Origin: UBA7328 sp002471345
GTDB lineage: Bacteria > Bacteroidota > Bacteroidia > Chitinophagales > Saprospiraceae
DNA: 64,000 bases
Direction of reading: 5' to 3'
Assembly (NCBI GenBank): GCA_964011275.1
Contig: CAXGOB010000001.1
Span: forward strand, 1 to 64,000
How positions within the stretch are numbered: the stretch's first letter is position 1; each line of letters begins with the position of its first letter. This document shows, piece by piece, positions 45,418 to 55,063 of the stretch. The notes below the pieces were generated by a model that saw only the letters and a program-made list of their open reading frames with translations, had not been told where the DNA came from and did no database searches. The position numbers and the translations under genes were made by a program.

Positions 45418-46056
45418 TTAAGATAAATACGGGTTAGTTTTCTTTTCAAAACCAATGTTAGTTGATGGTCCATGACCACAGTATACTTTTGTGTCATCAG
45501 GCAATTTAAAAAGCTTTTCTTTGATTACAGAAATCAGAGTATTGTGATCTCCACCAGGCAAATCAGTCCTTCCAATACTATTTTGAAAAAGAACGTCTCC
45601 TCCTATCAAAGTCTTACTATCAGCATGAAAGAAGCATAAACTTCCAGGCGAATGGCCAGGGCACAGCAACACTTCAAAACTCTCTTGACCTAATGTAAAT
45701 GTATCCCCTTCATCAATGTAAGAATGAATCTCTGGAGACTGGTCGTAAGAAATATTATACATTTTACTTATCATAACTCCAGTTTCCAAAACAGATTTTT
45801 CATTCGGGTGAGCTTCTAAATGAACATTGTATTTTTCAGCGACATACTTATTACCCAAAACATGATCGATATGACAATGTGTATTAACCAGCCTTACAAC
45901 TTTAAGTTTTGTACGTTCTATAAAAGAACTTAATAAAGACTGTTCTGTGACATTACTGCACCCTGGATCAAATATGATAGCCTCTTTTTCGTCATTATAG
46001 ACGACAAATGAGTTTTCCTGAAAGGCATTAAATGTCATAGATTCAATGTATATCAT
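45418..46056 (-). CDS. MBL-fold hydrolase, glyoxalase II-like
   Basis: A 212-residue metallo-beta-lactamase fold hydrolase. The complete metal motif is VNTHCHIDHVLGN (residues about 56-68), with PGHSPGSLCF at about 130 and the final YCGHGPSTNIG. It resembles the small glyoxalase II-like YcbL group that hydrolyses thioesters. The protein has no signal peptide, so it is cytoplasmic. A TAATTTTG -7 box at 46076-46083 on this strand would give a leader of about 15 bases. It is divergent from the TolB-like gene. Confidence 0.88.
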   Translation of the reverse strand: MIYIESMTFNAFQENSFVVYNDEKEAIIFDPGCSNVTEQSLLSSFIERTKLKVVRLVNTHCHIDHVLGNKYVAEKYNVHLEAHPNEKSVLETGVMISKMYNISYDQSPEIHSYIDEGDTFTLGQESFEVLLCPGHSPGSLCFFHADSKTLIGGDVLFQNSIGRTDLPGGDHNTLISVIKEKLFKLPDDTKVYCGHGPSTNIGFEKKTNPYLS

Positions 46057-46075
46057 ATCTTTCTGTTGTCTTTGG

Positions 46076-46083
46076 CAAAATTA
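46076..46083 (-). promoter_or_regulatory. Possible -7 box of the glyoxalase II-like gene
   Basis: The minus strand reads TAATTTTG (TAnnTTTG), 19 bases before the ATG at 46056. No -33 TTTG is seen at standard spacing. Confidence 0.35.
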
Positions 46084-46145
46084 AGATTAAGTTCTGCAAG
46101 AATAATATTAATTAAATCAGCAAATCAAGGTATTTTTAAAAATCT

Positions 46146-49100
46146 ATGTTGAAGCAAAATCGTATCAAATTATTTCTTTTAGTATCCTTCTCTTTATCTT
46201 TTCTGGTATTGAGTTCTCAAGGGATAGATACAGAATTTGGCAAAAACAGAGTACAATATCATGACGATTTTACAAAATGGTGGATGTATGAGACTGAAAA
46301 TTTCATCACCTATTGGTATGGCAAAGGTAGAAACATAGGACAAGCTTCAGTCCAAATAGCTGAATTCTATCACGATGAGATACAAGACCTAGTTGAACAT
46401 CGTATTAATGATAAAATTGAGATAATAGTGTACACTGATATCTCAGATCTTATTCAGAGCAACATTGGGACAGAAGAAGTCTTTGAGACCAATGCAGATG
46501 AAACTAAGGTAATAGGTAGCAAAATGTTCGTCTATTTTGATGGCAACTACCAACATCTGAAATCCCAAATAAGAGAGGGTATTGCACATGTTTTTATAAA
46601 CTCAATGTTTGCTAAAACAAGTCTTCAGGAGATCATCACAAGCAATGCGGATTTAGAAATTCCTGAATGGTTTGCCAAAGGGTTCACCAATTACGCGAAT
46701 AGTGGTTGGGACAATCAAGTAGATGACGAATTGAGAGAAATATGGAGAAGAGATAAAACCAAATACAAAAACTTCAGGAAACTCAAATCAGATCATACAA
46801 GGCTTGCTGGTCATTCATTATGGCACTACCTCTATGCTAGTTATGGAGAAAACATGGTCACAACACTGGTATATCTGATGAGACTTAGTAGCGATATAGA
46901 TGATAGTTTTAGATTCATCATTGGCAAAGATTTTAAAAGCATCCAAAAAGATTGGAAAGCATTCTATGATAACAAATATGCGTCTGAAGAAGGGAGTCTA
47001 GATAAAATTTCAGATGAGACTTTAGTCAATTTAGGATACAAGAACTTCTTTCCTAAAAGTGATTTTAAATTTAGCCCTGATGGTACGTATTTAGCTTATG
47101 CCATAAATAATATTGGAAAATTTCAATTGGTCATTCACGATCTCAAATCAGGTAAACGAAAAAATGTATTACTGACAAGAGGAGCAAAAAATGCTGTACA
47201 AGAGACAGACTATAACTACCCTCTCATGACTTGGACATCTGATAGAGAGCTAAGCATAGTGTTAGAAATAAGAGACAAAATCCACATTAGAAAATATGAG
47301 GTAGAAAGTGAAAGCTTTATTGATCAAGACATCCCTGAAAATATTCAACGAATTTTTTCTATCGACTGGATAGACGCTGATAATTATATCTTTTCCGCCT
47401 TAATAGATGGGCATTCCGACCTTGTACAGTACAATACCAAGTATAGACAAGTCACTAATATTACAGATGACTATCACAATGACCTTTCGGCTACATTTGT
47501 AAAAATTGGCACACAACAAGGAATACTTTTTTCTTCTAATAGATCTACAGGTGAAATACTTCCAGAAAGATTAGATACTACTTTACCCTTAAATGATTTT
47601 GATATCTACTTTTTACCCTATACAACAGATGGATTTGCTAGTTCTGCTATAAATCTCAGTGCATCTTCTCCTGCTAACGATTACAGCCCTTTGCTAGCAA
47701 ATGATCATTACATCACTTATCTAAATGAACGAAATGGCATTTTCAATAGGCATGTAATTGATGTAAACACCAATAGATCATATGGCAACTCTAATTATGA
47801 GCACAACATAATAAATCACGAAGCTCGTCCGGAACTGGATTTGTATGCATTTCAGGTATATCACGATGAAGCTTATGAGCTCCACATTACTCAACCAAAT
47901 TGGAACACTTCAACTACTCCCTTTCTCACATCTAATAAAGTAGCTATAACAATAGGAAAAGAGGAAGTAGCACAACAAGGAAACCAAGATTTAAATCCTG
48001 AACAATTATTTATTACAGGATTTCCTGACCCTGAAAAAATAGAACCTCTAGAAGAAAAAGAACAGTTTTCTTTTGGCAGATCGACAAAGCCAGAAGAAAG
48101 CAATGAAGACGAAAAAGTTTTAAAATTCTACGGTTCTAGAGCCGTTGCAAGTAGAAGGCAATTTAAATTAGAAAAAGTAGAGACCCGTATTGACAACGAA
48201 GTGCTTTTTGATGGTTTAGAAAGCTACACTGATAATGGTAGACAATTTGATGGTCAGAATCCTGGGATTCTCATAAAAGCTACCACAAAAGATCTTTTTG
48301 AAGATTTTGAAATAGTAGGTGGCATAAGAATTCCTACTACATTTAATGGGACAGAAGTCTTCCTTACTATAGACGATAAAAGATCTTTAATTGATAAAAG
48401 GTTTGCGATATATCGAAGGACAGAAAAAGAACAAGTACCATTTACATTATTACCTGAACAAAAACAAAAATTTACTAGTCTAGTTGGACTATACCGTCTT
48501 TCTTATCCATTCAGCGCTTATAGAAGTTTGAGAGGCACAGCTCAACTTAGAATAGATAATAGCTTCTTGCTTAATTCAGATTTTCCCTCCTCTTCTGCCC
48601 CATCAAATAAGGAACAAAGAGCCAGTTTAAAATTTGAGTATGTTTTTGATAATACACTACCTATAGATATAAATTTAAGACATGGTAGCCGATACAAGGC
48701 ATACATGGAAGTCATAAACAGATTCGATTTAAGCCTGAATGATGGGTTTAATTTTGACTTTAGCAAGGCTTTCACCACAGTGATTGGGTTTGATGCTAGG
48801 CATTATGAACCTGTTTTACAAAATTCAATTTTAGCCGTAAGAGCTGCAGGAGCTACTTCATTTGGAAGTGCCAGAATGCTTTACTTTATTGGCGATACTG
48901 ATGGGTCCATTTTACAGAGGTTTGACAATAGCATTTCTATACCAGGAGATCGGACTTTTGCATTCATGGCTCATGCACCCCACTTAAGAGGATTCGATAG
49001 AAATATTAGAAATGGAACTAGTTTTTTTGTAGTGAATTCCGAGCTGAGGATTCCAATTGTGAAATATTTAAGCAATCGCGAAATTAAGTCCTCATTTCTC

Positions 49101-49379
49101 AGAAACATACAACTTGTTACTTTCTTTGATGTAGGAAGTGCATGGTACGGAGTCCTTCCTGGAGGAAATGAAAACCCACTTAACAGTCTCACTATCACAG
49201 ATACTCCAGGAATTATCATAAGAGTTGATGTGGATAGGAATCCAATAGTTTATGGTTATGGTATTGGGGGGAGAATTTCATTCTTAGGCTACTATATGAG
49301 AGTTGACTATGGACTAGGTAATGAAGGTGGATTTGTTCAAGACCCAAAATGGCATTTCTCCATAGGTCAGGATTTCTAA
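46146..49379 (+). CDS. TolB-propeller / outer-membrane-barrel protein with degenerate peptidase domain
   Basis: A 1077-residue exported protein. After the signal peptide comes a gluzincin-like domain (about 30-290) with REGIAHVF and IPEWFAKGFTNYANSGW; the usual HExxH metal site is absent, so it should not be a working protease. Next is a TolB/PD40-type propeller (about 300-620: FKFSPDGTYLAYAIN, GILFSSNRSTG). The last 400 residues have beta-barrel character with aromatic C-terminal residues (WHFSIGQDF), typical of outer membrane proteins. Bacteroidota genomes often label it 'translocation protein TolB'. It probably sits in the outer membrane with the propeller in the periplasm. The role is unknown. 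Confidence 0.82.
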   Translation: MLKQNRIKLFLLVSFSLSFLVLSSQGIDTEFGKNRVQYHDDFTKWWMYETENFITYWYGKGRNIGQASVQIAEFYHDEIQDLVEHRINDKIEIIVYTDISDLIQSNIGTEEVFETNADETKVIGSKMFVYFDGNYQHLKSQIREGIAHVFINSMFAKTSLQEIITSNADLEIPEWFAKGFTNYANSGWDNQVDDELREIWRRDKTKYKNFRKLKSDHTRLAGHSLWHYLYASYGENMVTTLVYLMRLSSDIDDSFRFIIGKDFKSIQKDWKAFYDNKYASEEGSLDKISDETLVNLGYKNFFPKSDFKFSPDGTYLAYAINNIGKFQLVIHDLKSGKRKNVLLTRGAKNAVQETDYNYPLMTWTSDRELSIVLEIRDKIHIRKYEVESESFIDQDIPENIQRIFSIDWIDADNYIFSALIDGHSDLVQYNTKYRQVTNITDDYHNDLSATFVKIGTQQGILFSSNRSTGEILPERLDTTLPLNDFDIYFLPYTTDGFASSAINLSASSPANDYSPLLANDHYITYLNERNGIFNRHVIDVNTNRSYGNSNYEHNIINHEARPELDLYAFQVYHDEAYELHITQPNWNTSTTPFLTSNKVAITIGKEEVAQQGNQDLNPEQLFITGFPDPEKIEPLEEKEQFSFGRSTKPEESNEDEKVLKFYGSRAVASRRQFKLEKVETRIDNEVLFDGLESYTDNGRQFDGQNPGILIKATTKDLFEDFEIVGGIRIPTTFNGTEVFLTIDDKRSLIDKRFAIYRRTEKEQVPFTLLPEQKQKFTSLVGLYRLSYPFSAYRSLRGTAQLRIDNSFLLNSDFPSSSAPSNKEQRASLKFEYVFDNTLPIDINLRHGSRYKAYMEVINRFDLSLNDGFNFDFSKAFTTVIGFDARHYEPVLQNSILAVRAAGATSFGSARMLYFIGDTDGSILQRFDNSISIPGDRTFAFMAHAPHLRGFDRNIRNGTSFFVVNSELRIPIVKYLSNREIKSSFLRNIQLVTFFDVGSAWYGVLPGGNENPLNSLTITDTPGIIIRVDVDRNPIVYGYGIGGRISFLGYYMRVDYGLGNEGGFVQDPKWHFSIGQDF

Positions 49380-49422
49380 TAAACTAATAATTTCATCTGA
49401 AGAATGATTTTTAAACCACTTC

Positions 49423-50397
49423 ATGACTAAATTCGCTGTCATGCAAGAAAAGCAACTATTTATATATTTAATTGACACTCTTTGGAAATGGCGTAAACAT
49501 TTGATTATTACTCTTGCTTTTACAGCAATAGCAGTAAGTGTAGTGATGCTGAATCGGCCTAATTTCTATAGAGCTAGCACCATATTCTATCCTGCTAGCA
49601 CTTCTATTCAAAAACCAGTGTTTACTGAAGCTGAGCGAAATATCAACTACTATGGTGATGATCATGATGTAGATAGAATGCTGTCCATAGCTACTTCCAA
49701 CGATACTAAGTTAGAAGTAATTGAAGAACTCAAATTAAGAGAGCATTATGGACTAGGAAATGATCAAAAAAGCACGGAAAGATTACATAAACTTTTTGGC
49801 AAAATGTACAAGGTTATTAAAACCGAATACGATGCTATAAGAATAAGCTTCGAAGATGTCAATCCTGAGACAGCTTCTACCGCAGCAAACTATGCAAGAG
49901 GAAAAGTGGACACCAAAACTCAGGACATTATAAAATCTGCTCAAAGGAACGTGCTTAAAAATGCAGAAAAGTCTCTTGAAATAATTCAATCAGAAGTTGA
50001 TGATCTTAAAGAAAACCTCAAAACTCAACGTAAAAAATACGGAGTTTACAATACCCAGTCTCAGGCTGAATCATTTGCCATCATGAACAATAGAAATGGT
50101 AATTCTACAAAAATAGAAAGACAAGTCAAAGACTATACAGAAGGCATTTCACTAGTCAAATCATTAGAAGATCAGATAGAATTCACAACAGAAAATCTAG
50201 TCAAGTATCAATCTAATACTTATAGGCTTCGCTCTGCTCTAGAGTCTGAGATATCAGCTATGCATATTGTACAACAAGCATCTACACCCGTGTCAAAAGC
50301 CGGCCCCTTTAGAAGTGTCTATGTACTAGGAGCGCTCTTAATTATGGCTCTTCTCAGTGCTCTAGTTATTCTCATAATAGAAGAACTAAAGAAGTAG
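49423..50397 (+). CDS. Wzz-type polysaccharide chain-length determinant
   Basis: A 324-residue protein with a helix near residue 23 (LIITLAFTAIAVSVVML), a large periplasmic helical domain, and a second helix near 298 (YVLGALLIMALLSALVI). The opening layout and the Pro before the last helix (QQASTPVSKAGPFRS) are those of Wzz/PCP proteins that set polysaccharide length at the inner membrane. There is no tyrosine-kinase domain. The ATG at 49441 is a possible alternative start. An O-antigen-ligase-like gene follows after 5 bases, so the two should act together. No glycosyltransferase gene is nearby. Confidence 0.87.
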   Translation: MTKFAVMQEKQLFIYLIDTLWKWRKHLIITLAFTAIAVSVVMLNRPNFYRASTIFYPASTSIQKPVFTEAERNINYYGDDHDVDRMLSIATSNDTKLEVIEELKLREHYGLGNDQKSTERLHKLFGKMYKVIKTEYDAIRISFEDVNPETASTAANYARGKVDTKTQDIIKSAQRNVLKNAEKSLEIIQSEVDDLKENLKTQRKKYGVYNTQSQAESFAIMNNRNGNSTKIERQVKDYTEGISLVKSLEDQIEFTTENLVKYQSNTYRLRSALESEISAMHIVQQASTPVSKAGPFRSVYVLGALLIMALLSALVILIIEELKK

Positions 50398-50402
50398 ACA
50401 CT

Positions 50403-51836
50403 TTGGCATTGACCGCCTTCATATCGAATCAAGTCCAAAAGAAAAGAATTACTTCATATTACTTATGCCTAGGCTTATTTTTGGTGGCCATTGTATTGGG
50501 CCTTCTTTTAGATCAATGGTATATATCTCTATTCCCAATTGTCATAGTCTTGAGCTATTTGGCCATTTCTAATCCAAAATTTTCTTTCTTCTTGTTTTTT
50601 GGCATCCTTCCTTTTTCAATTGAGATATATTTTCCAAATGGTTTAGGCACAGACCTCCCGACAGAACCTATTATTCTATTTTTCTTTCTGTACTCGATTT
50701 TTTTCTTCATAAGAAAAAAGTATTCTTCGTATCAATTGGACATTGTTACCCTTTTCATTTTGATTCATCTAATATGGATAATGTTTACTACGATTTGGGC
50801 AGACGACCCAATGGTCTCAGCTAAATTCTTAGCTGCAAAACTCTGGTATATATTACCGTTCTACTTTTTGTCCACACATTTTCTAAAAGAAAAAAAGGAT
50901 TTATCCTATTTAGTTAGAGTCTTTTTATCAGGATTAGCTATATCTATAATATATGTCATGGCGAGACATTTTACAAGAGACTTTTCATTTGATACAATTG
51001 GTTGGGCAGTATCTCCTTTTTATAGAAATCATGTGAATTATGCTGTTCTACTTGTTATAGCACTACCCTTATGTTGGTATAAAGTGAAGATTTCTTCAAA
51101 TAAAAAATGGTACTTCCTTTTTTTCATAATTCTATTATCTGCAATCTATTTTTCCTTCACCAGAGCTGCGATGGTGGCAGTATTTGTTATGGCAGTTGCT
51201 GCACTATTGATAAGATATAAGATCCTATTCTATGTCTCTTTGCTATCACTGATTATTGCTTTATCAGGCTTGTTCTATATGGTTCATGATAACAATTATC
51301 TTCATTTGGCACCTAACTATGAAAGTACAGTTGCTCATTCTAGATTTGACCATCTTATGGAGGCCACTTACAAAATGGAAGACATTTCTACTATGGAAAG
51401 ACTTCATAGATGGGTAGCTGGATTAAAGATGATCAACGAAAAACCATGGACAGGATTTGGTCCAAATAATTTCTATTTTACCTACAAACCATTTACTTCT
51501 AACAGTTTTAAAACATATGTCAGCGACAATCCTGATAAATCCGGTATACACAATTATTATCTCATGACCGCGGTAGAGCAGGGAGTCATTGGGCTACTTA
51601 TTCTCCTCTCTCTTTTACTTTCCGCAATTTATAAAGGAGAACGTACTTATCATCGAGTCCATGATAGCAAAAATACTGTGATGATGTCACTCTTGATATT
51701 GATCGGCATTATGGTTATGATCTTAATCAATGATTTAATAGAAGCTGTCAAAGTAGGACCATTTCTATTTTTATCATTAGCTCTAATCTCATTTCATTCT
51801 AAAAAAAGCAAAGAAATATTATACAAAGGTGAATAA
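50403..51836 (+). CDS. O-antigen ligase/polymerase-like membrane protein (Wzy_C)
   Basis: A 477-residue protein with about 11-12 membrane helices. The large periplasmic loop (about 305-390) has HRWVAGLKMINEKPWTGFGPNNF and SGIHNYYLMTAVEQGVIGLL; this pair, with the His in xHNxYL, marks the O-antigen ligase/polymerase (Wzy_C) family. The start is TTG at 50403, directly after the Wzz-like gene. It would join or extend surface polysaccharide chains. The choice between ligase and polymerase is not possible from sequence. Confidence 0.87.
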   Translation: MALTAFISNQVQKKRITSYYLCLGLFLVAIVLGLLLDQWYISLFPIVIVLSYLAISNPKFSFFLFFGILPFSIEIYFPNGLGTDLPTEPIILFFFLYSIFFFIRKKYSSYQLDIVTLFILIHLIWIMFTTIWADDPMVSAKFLAAKLWYILPFYFLSTHFLKEKKDLSYLVRVFLSGLAISIIYVMARHFTRDFSFDTIGWAVSPFYRNHVNYAVLLVIALPLCWYKVKISSNKKWYFLFFIILLSAIYFSFTRAAMVAVFVMAVAALLIRYKILFYVSLLSLIIALSGLFYMVHDNNYLHLAPNYESTVAHSRFDHLMEATYKMEDISTMERLHRWVAGLKMINEKPWTGFGPNNFYFTYKPFTSNSFKTYVSDNPDKSGIHNYYLMTAVEQGVIGLLILLSLLLSAIYKGERTYHRVHDSKNTVMMSLLILIGIMVMILINDLIEAVKVGPFLFLSLALISFHSKKSKEILYKGE

Positions 51837-51852
51837 TCTAGACAATCATAAT

Positions 51853-52413
51853 TCAATCCCTTACTCTTCTTCCAGTAGCCTTCTTAGAATTGTACTTTAC
51901 ATTTTTGGCTTCTTTAATATCTACTAGCAATCCGGCAAATGCACTTTCGGACAACGTGTTATAAACTTGACCCCCATAAGTCACCTTACCAATTCTACGA
52001 TCCCAGTCCTTTGCCAAAAGAACATACTTGTCACCTCTTTTAGGATTAGGCCCAAACATCAAAAAAAGATCATCGTCTTCATCAAAACTTACAGCCAACT
52101 TATTCTTTTTAGGTATGAATATGACAACGCCTGGAGTGTTTTTTGAAATAACAATTTCTTCTACTTCACTATCATCAACAATTCTTATTTTTCCATTTTT
52201 AATACGAGTATCTTCTTCTTTAAGTTTTCTCCATAAAAAAATATCCTCTGATAAATAGAATTGAATCTTTTTGATTTCATTGTTGTCCCATTGAAATTCA
52301 GAATGCATCTCTTGGCTAAAATATTTCAGACTATTATTACATGATGTAGAGATAATTAAAAACCCAAAAAGACCAATTCTAAGGAGTATTTCACTTTTCA
52401 TCTTTCTCGTCAT
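51853..52413 (-). CDS. Lipoprotein of unknown function
   Basis: A 186-residue lipoprotein with a lipobox (LIISTSCNN, Cys near residue 25). I do not recognise the domain. The body starts LKYFSQEMHSEFQWDNNEIKKIQFYLSED and has a beta-type segment with GVVIFIPKKNKLAVSF and a basic end (KKATGRRVRD). ATG at 52401 (MKSEILLRIG) is an equally good start. It is convergent with the O-antigen gene, with 16 bases between them and no hairpin. The unusual basic tail might contact an acidic partner; nothing supports more. Confidence 0.65.
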   Translation of the reverse strand: MTRKMKSEILLRIGLFGFLIISTSCNNSLKYFSQEMHSEFQWDNNEIKKIQFYLSEDIFLWRKLKEEDTRIKNGKIRIVDDSEVEEIVISKNTPGVVIFIPKKNKLAVSFDEDDDLFLMFGPNPKRGDKYVLLAKDWDRRIGKVTYGGQVYNTLSESAFAGLLVDIKEAKNVKYNSKKATGRRVRD

Positions 52414-52643
52414 TTTATTGCTAACAAATTTTAGTTACTCCTCTCGAATATAGAAGGCGAGACAAAACAATGCACTTTGCTTAAATGATATTTAACCCTG
52501 AAATGATGTAATTATGAAATAGTTAACAAGAAAAATCAAGGTATGAGCAAAAGACTATGGAGAGTTTTAGCTTAATTCGTAACATTTTAATTAAAATTGC
52601 GTAGATTTTGATTCTAATATTTTCTGTTAAAACAAACTAATAC

Positions 52644-53549
52644 ATGAAAACTACAGTTAAAGCTATCTTTTTTACTCTTACGTCAGCATTATTAATGACA
52701 TCCTGCATAAGCAAATCAGAATTTGAAGCGCTTCAAGCAGAATTGGACAATACCAAGTCTGATTTAACTCAAAATAATATCGATCTGAAAGAACAAGTAA
52801 GATTACTCGGTGTATGTGAACAGGACCTGAGCAGTGCAAATACGACAATTGGGTCTAAAGACGAACAAATAAATGATCTAAGAGACCAAATTGTAGATCT
52901 GAGAAAATTAAGAGACAGAACGGTGGAACAAGTAGGAGACCTAACTACATTGACTCAATCCGCTAATGATAATATCAGAGAAACTCTTTCACAACTAGAA
53001 GGAAAAGATAAATACATTCAACACATACAAGCTGCTAAAACTAAAGCTGATTCTTTAAATCTAGCTTTAGCTGTAAATCTTACAAATGTGCTTGAAGATG
53101 GAATCGATGATAGTGATATTGAGATTTCTGTAGATAAGACAGTAGTTTATATCAACTTAAGCGATAAAATGCTCTTTAAGAGCGGCAGTAGTGATATTAC
53201 TCCAAGAGCAAATGAAGTGTTAGGAAAAATAGCACAAATCGTAGAATCTAGACCTGAAGTTGAAGTAATGGTAGAAGGTCACACTGATAATCTTCCTATC
53301 AGCAGAACATGTTATGACGACAACTGGGATTTAAGTGTACTGAGATCTACTTCAGTTGTTAGAGTTCTTCAAGATGAATTTGGAATTGCTTCAAACAGAT
53401 TAATCGCAGCAGGGAGAGGAGAACATGTTCCTCTTGTAACTAATGATACTTCACAAGGAAGATCTGCAAATAGAAGAACAAGAATAATCATTCTTCCTAA
53501 AGTGGATCAATTCTATGATCTTCTTAGTCCTAGTGATATACTGGATTAA
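52644..53549 (+). CDS. OmpA/MotB-like lipoprotein with coiled coil
   Basis: A 301-residue lipoprotein (lipobox LLMTSCISK, Cys 21). Residues about 24-140 form a coiled coil rich in Gln, Glu and Asp (EALQAELDNTKSDL, DEQINDLRDQIVDLRKLRDR), and about 165-290 is an OmpA domain (MLFKSGSSDITPRANEVL, VEGHTDNLPISRTCYDDNWDLS, GRGEHVPLVTNDTSQGRSANRRTRI) that binds peptidoglycan. The product would tie the outer membrane or a protein complex to the wall. No motor gene is near, so a flagellar role is not implied. A terminator follows; the gene is probably single. Confidence 0.9.
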   Translation: MKTTVKAIFFTLTSALLMTSCISKSEFEALQAELDNTKSDLTQNNIDLKEQVRLLGVCEQDLSSANTTIGSKDEQINDLRDQIVDLRKLRDRTVEQVGDLTTLTQSANDNIRETLSQLEGKDKYIQHIQAAKTKADSLNLALAVNLTNVLEDGIDDSDIEISVDKTVVYINLSDKMLFKSGSSDITPRANEVLGKIAQIVESRPEVEVMVEGHTDNLPISRTCYDDNWDLSVLRSTSVVRVLQDEFGIASNRLIAAGRGEHVPLVTNDTSQGRSANRRTRIIILPKVDQFYDLLSPSDILD

Positions 53550-53576
53550 CAATATCATCATATTGTAAAAATATAG

Positions 53577-53608
53577 AGCCTTTCAATTGATTTTGGAAGG
53601 CTTTTTTT
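53577..53608 (+). terminator. Terminator after the OmpA-like gene
   Basis: An 8-bp stem (AGCCTTTC and GGAAGGCT, one T-G wobble) with a 10-base loop and seven T at 53602-53608. Confidence 0.78.
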
Positions 53609-53717
53609 ATTTCAAATCAGACAATATAGTATACCGATAAAGCAATTATAGAAATTAAGATAATATCGATAAGCTCTATCATTACCATCACTTTATTTTA
53701 AATTCAAACATTAAATA

Positions 53718-55052
53718 ATGGCTGAGGTATTAATTGGATCAGAAGAATATTTCAAAGGAATAGGAAAGATCCATTTTGAAGGAAAAGATTCTAAAAACAA
53801 TCTAGCATTTAAGTTCTATGATCCTTCTCAAACTGTGGCTGGTAAGTCTATGGCTGATCATTTCAAATTTGCAGTAGCTTATTGGCATTCCTTCTGTAAC
53901 ACTGGTAACGATCCTTTTGGTGATGGTCCTAAACAATACCCTTGGGATCAATCTTCTGACATATTGACGAGAGCAAAAAACAAAGCAGATGCAGCCTTTG
54001 AGTTTTACACCAAATTAGGAGTCAATTACTTTTGTTTTCATGATGTGGATTTGGTGGACGAGGGGGATGCCGACCTTTCAACTTATAGAAAAAGGTTAGA
54101 TGAGATCACGGATTACACAAAAGCAAAAATGGATGCTTCTGGTGTGAAGTTACTTTGGGGTACAGCGAATCTTTTCAGTCATCCTAGATACATGAATGGC
54201 GCATCCACCAACCCGGACTTTCACGTTGTAGCATATGCCGGTGCTCAAGTCAAAAATGCAATTGATGCAACTATCAAATTAGGCGGTGAAAACTATGTGT
54301 TTTGGGGAGGAAGAGAAGGATATATGTCTTTGCTGAATACTGATATGAAAAGGGAATTGGACCACATGGCACAGTTTCTTCATTGTGCTAAAGATTATGC
54401 AAGAAATCAAGGATTTACAGGGACCTTTTTTATAGAACCGAAACCTATGGAACCAAGCAAACATCAATATGATTTTGATGCAGCTACCGTAATAGGATTT
54501 TTAAGGGCGTATGGATTAGATAATGATTTTAAGCTTAATCTCGAGACTAATCATGCTACACTTGCTAATCATACTATGGAGCATGAAATACAGGTAGCGG
54601 TAGATAATAACATGCTGGGGAGTATGGATGCTAACAGAGGTGACTATCAAAACGGTTGGGACACAGATCAGTTTCCAGTTGATTTATATGAGCTAACTCA
54701 AACTTGTCTTATTTTACTTGAGTCTGATGGGTTTCAAGGCGGAGGAATAAATTTTGATGCTAAGACAAGAAGAAATTCTACAGACCTTGAAGATCTGTTT
54801 ATTGCTCATATCGGTGGTATGGATGCATTTGCCCGAGCTATGCTCATAGCAGAAAGAATATTAGAAGAATCAGATTATAAAAAAATAAGAAAGAGCCGAT
54901 ACAGCACTTTTGATAATGGAAGTGGTGCAGAATTTGAAAAAGGCAACCTATCTCTTAATGACTTAAGCAAGATTGCACATAGCTCTTCGCATCCATCGCT
55001 CATTAGCGGTAAACAAGAAATGTTAGAATATCTCATCAATCAATACATATAA
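53718..55052 (+). CDS. xylA: Xylose isomerase
   Basis: A 444-residue type II (long) xylose isomerase that converts D-xylose to D-xylulose. Visible are [15 protein letters not shown] near the start, the catalytic His in YFCFHDVDL (residues about 97-105), the metal ligands in [17 protein letters not shown] and [18 protein letters not shown], and [18 protein letters not shown]. The length is typical for the clade. The next gene, 11 bases downstream, encodes a sodium/solute symporter, so import and isomerisation are probably one operon. No xylulokinase (xylB) is in the window. Confidence 0.97.
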   Translation: MAEVLIGSEEYFKGIGKIHFEGKDSKNNLAFKFYDPSQTVAGKSMADHFKFAVAYWHSFCNTGNDPFGDGPKQYPWDQSSDILTRAKNKADAAFEFYTKLGVNYFCFHDVDLVDEGDADLSTYRKRLDEITDYTKAKMDASGVKLLWGTANLFSHPRYMNGASTNPDFHVVAYAGAQVKNAIDATIKLGGENYVFWGGREGYMSLLNTDMKRELDHMAQFLHCAKDYARNQGFTGTFFIEPKPMEPSKHQYDFDAATVIGFLRAYGLDNDFKLNLETNHATLANHTMEHEIQVAVDNNMLGSMDANRGDYQNGWDTDQFPVDLYELTQTCLILLESDGFQGGGINFDAKTRRNSTDLEDLFIAHIGGMDAFARAMLIAERILEESDYKKIRKSRYSTFDNGSGAEFEKGNLSLNDLSKIAHSSSHPSLISGKQEMLEYLINQYI

Positions 55053-55063
55053 ACTATTAAAAA

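Noticed and set aside
52700..53549. OmpA-like lipoprotein as a flagellar motor MotB
   Set aside because: It has a lipobox and no membrane helix near the N-terminus, and no motA or flagellar gene is present.
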